Assembly (NCBI GenBank): GCA_024752435.1
Contig: CP103031.1
Coordinates: 1,174,001-1,238,000, forward strand
Source: Allantophomopsis cytisporea
Taxonomy: Eukaryota > Ascomycota > Leotiomycetes > Phacidiales > Phacidiaceae
Direction: 5' to 3'
DNA length: 64,000 nucleotides
Shown: one piece after another, positions 35,132 through 45,265 of the stretch
Numbering within the stretch: position 1 is the stretch's first letter
Layout: every line of letters starts with the position of its first letter
Translations under genes and position numbers: made by a program
The notes under the pieces: generated by a model
The model's input: only the letters and a program-made list of their open reading frames with translations
What the model was told of the DNA's origin: nothing
Databases searched by the model: none

Positions 35132-36481
35132 ATGGCTTCAGAAATGACACCCGAAGAGTCCATTGCTCTCATCAAGGCCAACCTCGCCGAAGTTCTCAAC
35201 CCTGAAATTATCGACGATGTAATCCTCAATCAAAAGCGCCCTCTGCGCGTTTACTGGGGAACAGCCACCACTGGTCGCCCGCATTGCGGTTACTTTGTCC
35301 CGACTATGAAGATCGCCGAATTGCTTGCTGCAGGCTGCAATGTGAAGGTTCTTCTCGCAGATATCCACGGATACTTGGACAACATGAAGGCTCCTCTCGA
35401 ATTGGTCGAATACCGTGCGAAGTACTACGAGTCTGTTATCAAGGCGCTTTTACGCGCCGTTGGAGTTGATTTGAGCCGTTTGGAATTCGTTCTTGGCAGC
35501 TCTTACCAGTTGGACAAGAAATACACTATGGACAGATTTAAGTTGGAGGGTATCACGCGAATCAACGTTGCTCAGAAGGCTGGTGCTGAGGTCGTCAAGC
35601 AAACTGACGACCCAACCCTCGGAGGTCTTATTTACCCTCTCATGCAGGCTCTTGACGAGGAACATCTCGGTGTTGACGCTCAGTTCGGTGGTGTGGATCA
35701 AAGAAAGATCTTTACTTTTGCTATGGAGAACTTGCCAAAGATTGGATACAAGGTCAGGGCACATTTGATGAACACCATGGTGCCGGGATTGGGTGAGGGC
35801 GGAAAGATGAGTGCTTCAGACCCAGACTCGAAGATAGATTTGCTTGATGGTCCAGAACTTGTAACCAAGAAGTTAAAGAAGGCGAAGTGTGTACCAAAGG
35901 TTGCTGAGGGTAACGGTGTTCTGGCTTTCGTTGAACACGTTATCTTCAGAGCTAGTGCTTTGAAGAGGAACGGAAGCCCAGAGTTCATTGTTGAGAGACG
36001 AGATGCTGAGCCTCTTATCTACCATGATGTTGCTAAGCTCAGATCTGACTACGAGGCTGATATCGTAAGTTTTGCCTATATCGCATATATGACTTTGAAC
36101 AGGTTACTAATATTTCTTCTGCAGCTCACCCCACAGCTCCTCAAGGCAGCTCTTTCAACAACTCTCTCCGAAATCCTCGCACCAATTAAGGCAGAGTTCG
36201 ACGCTTCCGAAGAATGGCAAAAGATAGAAAGACTTGCGTACCCACCAGAAGTCGCTGCACCAAAGGGACCAAAGAAGAAGAAGGATGGCGGAGACCCAGC
36301 AAAGAGACTTGCTGCTGAGGCTGCGAGAGAAGCAAAGAGAGCTGCTGCTGCCGCAGGTGTTGTTGCACAGCCAGATGGTAGCGTGGAAGGGAAGGCCGAG
36401 GATGTTGAGAAGGCCAATGTTGGACCAAAGAGCGATGAGATGGTAGAGAAGATCGAGAAGTTGAGCGTTGATTCAAAGTAG
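35132..36481 (+). CDS. TYS1: Tyrosyl-tRNA synthetase, cytosolic (eukaryotic type)
   Basis: Two exons, 35132-36064 and 36125-36481. The 60-bp intron (gtaagt donor, tactaat branch, ctgcag acceptor) is a multiple of three and open, so the frame reads through it. The spliced protein is 429 residues. Class I signatures: TGRPHCGYF (HIGH equivalent, His51) and GKMSASDPDSK (KMSKS equivalent, around residue 225). Tyrosine-pocket residues include GVDQRKIF. It charges cytosolic tRNA-Tyr. The C-terminal ~75 residues are Lys/Ala-rich (KKKKDGGDPAKR), a tRNA-binding-like tail rather than an EMAPII domain. An essential single-copy gene, and the annotation is firm. Confidence 0.96.
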   Translation: MASEMTPEESIALIKANLAEVLNPEIIDDVILNQKRPLRVYWGTATTGRPHCGYFVPTMKIAELLAAGCNVKVLLADIHGYLDNMKAPLELVEYRAKYYESVIKALLRAVGVDLSRLEFVLGSSYQLDKKYTMDRFKLEGITRINVAQKAGAEVVKQTDDPTLGGLIYPLMQALDEEHLGVDAQFGGVDQRKIFTFAMENLPKIGYKVRAHLMNTMVPGLGEGGKMSASDPDSKIDLLDGPELVTKKLKKAKCVPKVAEGNGVLAFVEHVIFRASALKRNGSPEFIVERRDAEPLIYHDVAKLRSDYEADIVSFAYIAYMTLNRLLIFLLQLTPQLLKAALSTTLSEILAPIKAEFDASEEWQKIERLAYPPEVAAPKGPKKKKDGGDPAKRLAAEAAREAKRAAAAAGVVAQPDGSVEGKAEDVEKANVGPKSDEMVEKIEKLSVDSK

Positions 36482-38210
36482 AGGATACCATAAAAGTCTT
36501 TCAGCATAGATAGTGAATATACAGACATCTAAACTTCACATGTTTAATCTTTTGGACGCACAAATTTGGTGAGAACCCTGGAATGGTTCGGTATACCTTC
36601 CATGAGAGATGGAGCATATCGATTCCCCCATAAACTATGCCCTGTCTCATCCACCGTATTTACGGAATAAAACTCATCTATAATGTTTATGACACAGCAA
36701 CTCTGCGCATTTACTTGGTTTAGTTCGCATTTACTTACTAGCAAGAAAGCGTCTAAAAATGACTTGAGAATTTCATCCCACGAATAAAATCTTGATGTTT
36801 TCATCATGCCATTTGAGAGAGGCTTACGTAGCAATGGTTGTGCCGTCCTTCCAAATGGAGATTTGCTGGATTTGTTCAACAATGACTTTGCTCAGTCGCT
36901 AATGATCTACTTCGTCAAATGAAAAGAATACACATATATCTAGTAGATACGTATACTGCAAATCCTTATTGTATTGGCTATTATAAAACACTGATTAACA
37001 TTCATCAATAGCAGGTTGAATCCGTGCTGTAACGAGGTTCGCCCGTCTCCAACAATGTATTGTAAACTTACTTTACATGACGTATAGCTTAAAATACTAT
37101 ATATTATCCCGAAGCCACGAGGGAGCCTTTCAAAAGAAAGGCAGGAATCTCTGGCAGAAGTTAACTATTGGCCAGTCATACCATTGTGTTTGCTGTTGTA
37201 ATCAATAAATGCTATTTAATATTCTGGTTATGCCTACTTATCATGTCACAAGTAGAATTGAGGCTCTTAAGGCTCAACGGCTTTAGGGGATAGCAGAGTG
37301 AAATTCAGTATTACTATTCTTATATGCACTAAGAAAGCAAATTTTCCTCTTAGGAGTGTTTTCTTCAAATTTTCCACTCTTTATATTATCCCAAAATAGA
37401 CTAGTATTAGAGCTTATGCTGGCTGAATGCATTTGCTTAATGTTTACTCTTGGCTTATGAACCTCAAGCTTGGCCGAGACCTGGATAGTGGAAGTGAGCG
37501 AGATGTGACAGTTAATAATGTGAGATTAAGATAGCATTGACATGAATTAACATTGCCGTGATCCGCATTTTTGCAATGACGTCAGGGGAATAACAACTTT
37601 GCTCCAAGCACTGCTGCTCCTGTCAAAAAAGAACTTAGAGTTTCTCAGGTGAGAATTATGACACCTTTTGTGATATCCCAAACTTCTACCGTTTTCAAAC
37701 ATTTGGTATGTATTCCTATGAAAATGATGATATGAAGCAGAAGCTCCCGCAATTCCGGACCCTTCGGGTAGGCATTATTGACAAAGACATGTCACCATGT
37801 GGAATGCTGTCTTTTCCATCCAACATTGGTTAGTATTGGCAAAACTTACTCTGATACAAGCATGGCCGAACATTTTGTCATGGTAAAAGCCTCCTTCTCA
37901 TTGGTTGTACGAAGTCAAGCATTTTAGTTGATATCCACCATGAATGCACCGTCACCGTTATCATTGCTTCTTCCCTGCTGTACCGGGGTTAACACTACCC
38001 TGACGTAATCATTGTACATACGCCCGTGCATGGTTTCAAGTCTCTATCTATCTCTTGAAATATCGGCCTATTTGTGCGGCATTCCCGTCCTTATTAGAGA
38101 TCATCTCATAAGTATCTACTCTTTCCTCTGGGTTCTTAGCCTGGAATAGTATTTTCGATAAGTGTTTAGATTGATACCCAAACTTTATCTTTGATCAATC
38201 CGCAAGAACC
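36482..38210. other. 1.7-kb AT-rich gene-poor region
   Basis: No intact gene. A 113-codon stop-free frame on the minus strand (36544-36882) has gene-like composition but no ATG at its head and no domain I recognise; it may be a decayed fragment. The rest is AT-rich with many stops on both strands. Confidence 0.5.
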
Positions 38211-40000
38211 ATGGACCTCTCCGAGCCTTACGACGTATCTCAAGAAGTGTTCCATGATCGTCGTGTTGCTCTTCCGCTCAAGGAGGGAGCTACGCCACCA
38301 GTTGCCTCAGTTCTGAGCAAGTTCCAAGAAGAACTTGCCGGATGGCACGGCTATATTGAATGGGAGAAATACCCAGAGAAGAAAGCCCTTGCAAAGGAGA
38401 TTCTGAAGAGATACAAGTTTGAGGGATCACCAGAATTTCAGTTGGTGCCATTGCCGTCTACAAATCCGATACTCGAGGGTGTAAGATGGAAGCAGTATCA
38501 CTATGCACTCGGAGAGAACGTCGAGAAGATTCCAGAGGAAAGTTGGGAATATATCAGGAAAGAGAAGGCCAAGGATATGATTCATGTTCTCGGCTTTCCA
38601 TACAATGGAGAGCCGCCTAGAGTAAATTCTGGATTTACGAGTTACATGTTTTTTTGGATTTTGACATGTTACATAGGACCGCCTCGTCGAGACCGAAATC
38701 ACTCGCAACGAAGACCACTTTGTACGAAATCACGGCGGAATCCCAACTATCAACGAGGACGACTACTTCTTTGACGTTGCTGGTCTTGTCAATAATCCCC
38801 GCCGAATTACGCTTAAGGAGCTCAAAGATCAAAGTATCTTCCCACGCCAGAGCAACGTCGTCACTATTCAATGCTCGGGTACACGAAGACTTGAACAGAT
38901 CAATCAATATCCAGGTGATGGCGACGAGTTGATCAACGGTAGGATATACAGCTTCGTAGAAAGAGTAAATTCTGACGTATTACAGCACCATGGGGAGAAG
39001 GGGCCATTGGTACCGCACGTTGGACGGGTGTATCTCTCAAGAAGGTAATCAAGTACTGTGGGGGTTTGAAGGACGATCTTAACCCAAACTCCGCCCATGT
39101 TGAATTTCTCGGTGCAGATACCTATTTCAAGAAGGGGGAAGTCTTCAACTACGCCGTCTCCGCACCATACCGCAAAGTCAAGATCCACGAAGTTCTTCTT
39201 GCATGGGAAATGAATGGCAAGCCGCTTCCCAAGATTCACGGATTTCCTCTTCGTACTGTCGTCTTTGGATACATCGGCGCTCGAAGTTGCAAGTGGCTGA
39301 CTAGAATTAATGTCCTTCCCCACGAGTCTAAAGCACCTGTCCAGAGCAAGGAATACCTCTACTACAACTCCCAGATCGGAAAGCACAACGCTACCTATTC
39401 CGCTGGTTTCTCAATTCAGGATATGCCTGTGTCTTCGGCTATCATGAGTCCTATAGATAAAGACCAGATCATTCATGACGGTAAAATCAAGCTTAGGGGC
39501 TGGGCGTATAGTGGCGGTGGCCACTGGCCTACCCGAGTAGAGGTCTCTCCAGATGGTGGAAACGTGTGGTACGAAGTGCCGTATGATAAGATGACAGAGA
39601 AGTACTTCCATGCCTGGAGACTCTGGGAGATTGAGGTGCCTGTTGATGGAGAGGGATGGATGGAATTCGTTGTCAGATGTTGGGACAACAGTCTCAATAC
39701 CCAGCCTACATTTGTGCGTAGCGCCTGTAAGTGACTTAATTTTTTACTCTTCTCATCTCTCGATAGATACTAACATGTTTTGTAGGGAATTGGGATTTGC
39801 ACGTGACCAGCTCTTGTCATCGTATCAAGCTCTACAGTATTAACAAGAGCAAGCCAGCTACCGCTGCAAGACTCAAGAAGTTCGAAGATGCAGGAATTCC
39901 ATTCCTTCCCATCACACAACCAGACGAAATGAGTTTGGAGAGTGACGAGGATTATGAGAGGGTAATGGCAGCCAGGGGCGGCAGAGATCCAAAGGAGTAG
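38211..40000 (+). CDS. Sulfite-oxidase-like molybdopterin oxidoreductase
   Basis: Four exons: 38211-38621, 38677-38938, 38986-39726, 39786-40000, with introns of 55, 47 and 59 bp, give 542 residues. It contains the molybdopterin oxidoreductase domain. The Moco-ligating cysteine is in TIQCSGTRR (Cys203), matching the QCAGNRR loop of sulfite oxidases. FGYIGARSCKWLTRINV follows. The C-terminal Mo-co dimerisation domain contains GWAYSGGGHWPTRVEVSPDGG and WRLWEIEVP. There is no heme-b5 or flavin domain, so it resembles plant-type and fungal stand-alone sulfite oxidases rather than nitrate reductase. It would oxidise sulfite to sulfate. The C-terminus (RDPKE) is not a peroxisomal signal. The substrate is inferred from the domain set. 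Confidence 0.9.
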
Positions 40001-41299
40001 AGTACTTTAACGATTAATGGTTTCAGTTTTCTTTATATTCAAATCAAGTCTTAACATCTATAGTCTATACCAAGCAAGCCTTGTTCTAGAAAAGGTGTGC
40101 ACCGATTGTGGTTAAGGTTCAAGTGAGTCAACACATATTATCGTAAAGTATAATTTAATACACGCGATTTTCGTAGTCATATATTTAGAGATGATATTAA
40201 ATCGTGAAGAAATCGAGAATTTGTATATCACTGGAGGGCCATAAAGCTGCCCATTATATAACAACTATCCTGAGCTGTTGATTCCCTCTACTAGTAAAAC
40301 AAACCATAAGAGACCCTGTCACGTTGAACAACCTCTGGAATATAATCCCTACAAGTACTCCAGCCTATAGGCAATAGTCTGGTACATTTTCCTTTAAAAG
40401 AACCTCCTTCGTCACTTTTAGTCCTTCCGTCTAAAACAGAACTAACTTTGAATAACATCAGATTCTCAGATTGGCTATGAATATTCCTTTTACCATCACC
40501 AAAATCCACCTGTATTAATCTTTTATCTAAATTAACATGCTCCTTGGCCTATAATAAGCATAATCTCTCAAGTACTACTATCTGCGCTCCGATTTATCTA
40601 CGAATTAGGCGGCATTTAAGCTTTGTAGCGGCGATAAGTCGATTAACTGGGTTCTCAAACTACTACGTGTAAGAGTGATTTCACCTTCGTTTGAAATAGA
40701 AAAAGAATCTTCAGATATAGAAAATACCGGCCTGCGAGAGAGGTTTGGCTAATACAAGCTTCAATTAGGACACCTCACCTGACCGCTCCCAGTGAGCGCT
40801 TTTGAAGGGTTGTTTATGCGGTCAATTTATTAAGTTTGGGATAACGAAATAACACCGACATAATCCACAGATCGTTCTTGGGATCAATCAACCTGCACTC
40901 GGTAGAATATTAAGCAGTAGAGTATGAAACAATTAACTTCTCTCAAGCATACATATGTAAATGCTCTAGTCTGACCCATTATTATTGTACACAATATGTT
41001 GAGCGTGGAGTTGTGGAGAGGAGGGTGAATGTAGCCGCACGAAGCTCGTTGTCTAACTGGTACATCGCTAGACCAAGGATCAGTGCAGTACCACAAGACA
41101 TCAAGCTTGCACCAACAAAACTCCGGCCAAGGAAATGTGCGCATCTGTCCGCAAGCCAAAACTGAAATATCAAATAAATAATAATAATACTTCGTAATTA
41201 CTTGAAGTGAAGCATGGCACGTGCTGTGCACACCGGAGGACATCATGTGGTATCTCGCCCTCTGCGACGGCAGCTTGCTCGAAGTGCGCGGATATCATA
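40001..41299. other. Intergenic region upstream of BioF
   Basis: About 1.3 kb. Minus-strand coding-like codons without an ATG occur at 40291-40509 between stops, perhaps a decayed element. The rest is AT-rich; nothing firm. Confidence 0.5.
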
Positions 41300-42678
41300 A
41301 TGGCATCGAATTCACCACTCTCTGCAAAGCTCCAGTCGCTGCTCGATGCGCGGAAGCGGAAATCTACTTATCGGCAAGTCACTCTGCCTGATGCGGGTTT
41401 GGTAGATTTCTCCTCCAATAACTTTCTTTCCCTTGCTGGATTGCCTGTTCTGAGAGAGAAATACCTACGAGAAGTCCAAGCTCTTCCGTCGTTTGCTCTC
41501 TCGGCCTCTTCCTCTCGTTTGCTAGATGGGAATTCCGTTTATGCTGAAGCCCTCGAGAAGACCATCGCCAAATTCCATAATGCTCCTTCGGGACTGCTGT
41601 TCAATTCTGGCTACGATGGCAACACTGGATTCTGGAGCTGTGTTCCGCAACCTGGGGATGTCATTTTGTACGATGAGTTGGTTCATGCGAGCGTTCACGA
41701 AGGCATGAAATTGTCACGTGCGGCGCAGAGCATCTCGTTCAGACACAATTCAGTAGAGGATCTACGATGCCTCTTAGAGGGAGTATTGAAAACAGACAGT
41801 GCATTCATCGAGGGTACGAAGAATGTTTTCCTGGGTGTTGAGAGCTTGTATAGCATGGACGGTGACGTTTGTCCGTTGAAGGAGATGGTGGAGCTATTTG
41901 AAGCTTTATTTCCAGTGGGCAATGGCTATGTGATTGTTGACGAGGCCCACTCAACTGGAATATACGGATCTCGTGGAAGAGGATTTGTTTGTGATCTTGG
42001 GTTAGAGAAGAGAGTATTTGCGAGACTCATAACGTTTGGAAAGGCCATGGGTTGTTCTGGAGGTTCGTTATGATCATTTCCAGGTTCTCCCTTGGCCTAT
42101 CACTGACTTTGTAAAGCTATAATCTTGTGTGAGGATACCCTGAGACAGTATCTTACAAACTATGCTCGTTCTCTCATATATACGACTTTCATGCCTCCTA
42201 CTACTTTGGCGGCCATCAAAGTTGTTTATGAGCATATGTCGAGTGGTGACGCAGAGCCAGTAAGTCTTGGATCTAAGAGCTATCATCGATCGCAAAAACT
42301 GACGATACATAGCTCACACAACGTCTACGGAGCCTTATTGAGCACTTCCATCTTTCACTGCAGAAGCTACTCTCTCAGGAGCTTAAGCTTGAGTCTAACT
42401 TACCTCCTGTGATTATCCAGCTACCTAAGATCATTAGAAACTCGCCTATCATCTCCCTTCAAACCACAGATCCTCGAGGACTTGCGAATTTCTGTCGGTC
42501 AGGAGGGTTTACCATCAGACCAATTGTGCCCCCGACAGTTCCAAAAGGTGCCGAGAGAGTTAGGATTTGTTTACACGCTGGAAATACCGTTGATGAGATA
42601 GAGGGATTGGTGGAAAGAATCGGCTTATGGCTGGCATCAAAAAGTAGGGGCATAGAACGTGGTGTTCCAAAATTGTGA
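41300..42678 (+). CDS. 8-amino-7-oxononanoate synthase (KAPA synthase, BioF-like)
   Basis: Exons 41300-42062, 42117-42259 and 42313-42678 (introns 54 and 53 bp; the first donor, gttcgt, is weak) give 423 residues. It is an alpha-oxoamine synthase. The PLP lysine is in FGKAMGCSG (Lys248), the DEAHSTGIYG motif lies near residue 214, and FSSNNFLSLAG is near the N-terminus. BioF condenses pimeloyl-thioester with alanine to 7-keto-8-aminopelargonate, the first dedicated step of biotin ring assembly. The next gene downstream is biotin synthase, which supports biotin over other family members (Hem1, Lcb1/2, Kbl). The start is at 41300; the frame is open upstream but lacks an ATG. Confidence 0.88.
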
Positions 42679-43912
42679 TGAATTATGGACCAAAAAGTTT
42701 TCAAATAATTTGATGGATTAGTATGTTTTCTTAAAAAGGGAAGCGAAAAACTCTATAGCCTTTTTATTATAGAAAAATAATTCACATTAATTTATTTTAT
42801 GACATCCAGAAAATAATGCTCTGATCCTTCTGGAACATTGAACATCTAAGACATACGGTCTGTCAAAACCAAAGCCCATGTAAAAAATGACGTACTTTGA
42901 GTAAAAATTTCCGTGAAGATTTCCTGTCCTTGAATAATATAATTATCATGCTAATCCACCCTCTCACCCAACAATCACTGTCAGTCACGTGAACGTCATT
43001 ACTCATTGCCAACTCGACTGCCCGACCGGCGGAACGGAAGTGCAGAGCCAAGTTTCTACACTTAACAAGCCTTTCGCACACGTAACCGGTGCTATTCACT
43101 CTTCAACAAAAATCCGCAGCGCTGCTGCGTGTACAGGTGTGCAGCTCCACAATGGCATCCGGCTCCGACATTTCTAGATATACCGAATCACGACGATCTC
43201 TCGCTCGATTTAACCATGCACCATCACTGTCAACCATAGGCTGGCCATGGGACGATGGCATCACCTAAGACTGGGGGTATCGCCGACAGAAATCCACTCG
43301 GCCAATGAGAAGCGCAGTGTTCCTTATTGTGCAGCTAAATAGCACCCGATCGTCAACGGCCCGTTACTGATGAAGGACCAGCTCATGATGAGGGGACTTT
43401 GAGTTTATTCTAGGCTTGGCGTGATCGAATGGCCAATTATATGTTAGGTTTTTGGAGGCACTTGTTTGACATGGCAGCTTTGTTCTATGGCTGGGCTATA
43501 ACATACATATATGGAAAATGCTTAGCAAAGTCTGAAATACGATGGAGCATACTAAGGGTGATGTGCAGATTGCACTGGGATATTCGCGGTCTGGAGTTGG
43601 GGGTGGCTGTAGATAGTGAGAGATGGTCAGCTGTGCTCGTAGACGGACTACGGAGGACAAAATGCTGTGAGGTGCAGGATGTAGCTGTAGAGTAGCGAGG
43701 ACGAAACGACCCCACCTCGATGCAATCATTGATACTCGGTCTCGTTGAGCTCGATCTCCATTCTGATTCGAGCTTGGTATTTACGTGAGTCACGATAAAC
43801 AGCTAGCTACCTTATTTCCACATCTTCGGTGGTCCTCAACATCAAGCAATCACTCAATTCACATCATTCTGCCTCTGGTCTTGGGCGTTGAGTCGTGTAT
43901 CACATTTAGACA
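42679..43912. other. Intergenic region between BioF and BioB
   Basis: About 1.2 kb without a recognisable gene. Short frames at 43429-43695 and 43485-43793 have no domain. It includes the BioB promoter. Confidence 0.5.
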
Positions 43913-45191
43913 ATGTACTCATCCCGATCACTTCTTCTGGCGGCAAGTCGGCGAGTTCCCGCTACCAGTATTGCCAGACCTCTCGGACAGAGAAGCTATG
44001 GTACTGTCACCGACGTGCCAGAGGGCATCTTATCGGGCACTCCCTCACCCTCCGTTTTCGAGACTGCCGTAAATGCCACGACGACGAGAAACAACTGGAC
44101 AAAGGCCGAGATCCAGGAAATCTATGAGACGCCTTTAATGACGCTTGCATTTGGCGCGGTATGTCACAGGCGGAGGCTTTTGATGAAGCTCTTTGGCTGA
44201 GAAATGGCTGACCAGAAGACAGGGAAGCCTCCATCGACGATTCCACAACCCAGCCGCGATCCAGATGTGCACACTGATGTCGATCAAAACAGGCGGCTGC
44301 TCCGAGGACTGCTCGTACTGCGCACAATCCTCCAAATATGATACAGGTCTCAAGGCTACCAGGCTGTCGCCAGTGACCGCGGTACTCGAGGCTGCGCGTG
44401 TAGCAAAGGAGAACGGCAGCACGCGTTTCTGCATGGGTGCTGCGTGGCGCGACATGCGGGGCCGCAAGACCAATCTGAAGAACATCAAGGAGATGGTGAG
44501 CGGAGTGCGTGAGATGGGTATGGAGGTGTGTGTGACTTTGGGCATGATTGATGATGTGCAAGCACGCGAGTTGAAGGAGGCGGGTCTGACTGCGTACAAC
44601 CACAATGTTGATACCAGTCGGGAATTCTACCCAAAGGTTATCACGACGCGCGCGTACGATGAGCGGTTGCAGACTATCAAGTATGTGGGTGAGGCTGGAT
44701 TGAAGGTCTGCACAGGTGGCATTTTAGGACTTGGTGAGAAGAGCATTGATCATGTTGGCTTATTGCATACTCTCTCCACGCTACCAAAACACCCCGAGTC
44801 CACACCTATCAATCGCCTTGTGCCGATTAAGGGCACGCCGATGGGTAACAATGAGGAGCTGCCGTTCGACAAACTGTTGAGAACGGTTGCTACGGCGAGA
44901 ATTGTAATGCCAAAGACGATAGTGCGATTGGCTGCTGGAAGAACAACGTTGACCGAGGAGCAGCAGATGATGTGCTTCATGGCTGGCGCGAACGCCGTGT
45001 TCACTGGTGAGAAGATGTTGACGACGGAATGTAACGGTTGGGAGCAGGACAAGGCCATGATGGACCGGTGGGGCATGAGGCCAATGAAGAGCTTTGAGGT
45101 CGAAGAGTTAAGAAACGATATCCGTGGGGCAGATGGAGTGGCACCCGTTATAGAGCCAAAGATTGCTGACGCCCCTGCTACGGTGGCATAA
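43913..45191 (+). CDS. BIO2: Biotin synthase (BioB), mitochondrial
   Basis: Exons 43913-44158 and 44223-45191, with a 64-bp intron, give 404 residues. The N-terminus (MYSSRSLLLAASRRVPATS) is Arg/Ser-rich and free of acidic residues, a mitochondrial presequence. The radical-SAM cluster CSEDCSYC has Cys at 108, 112 and 115; the following segment (YAQSSKYDT-like, GAAWRDMRGR) and GTPMGN match the family. The enzyme inserts sulfur into dethiobiotin using two iron-sulfur clusters in the matrix. It shares orientation with BioF upstream and is convergent with the peptidase gene 74 bp away. No BioDA (dethiobiotin synthase/DAPA aminotransferase) lies in the window. Confidence 0.95.
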
Positions 45192-45265
45192 ATGTCGTCT
45201 TTATATATTTATACATTTTATACATACGTAGTGTAGCCTCTAATAGTGATTGCTCATTTCGTGCT

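Noticed and set aside
40291..40509. Minus-strand coding-like stretch before BioF
   Set aside because: Bounded by stops, no ATG head, no recognised domain; only noted as possible relic.
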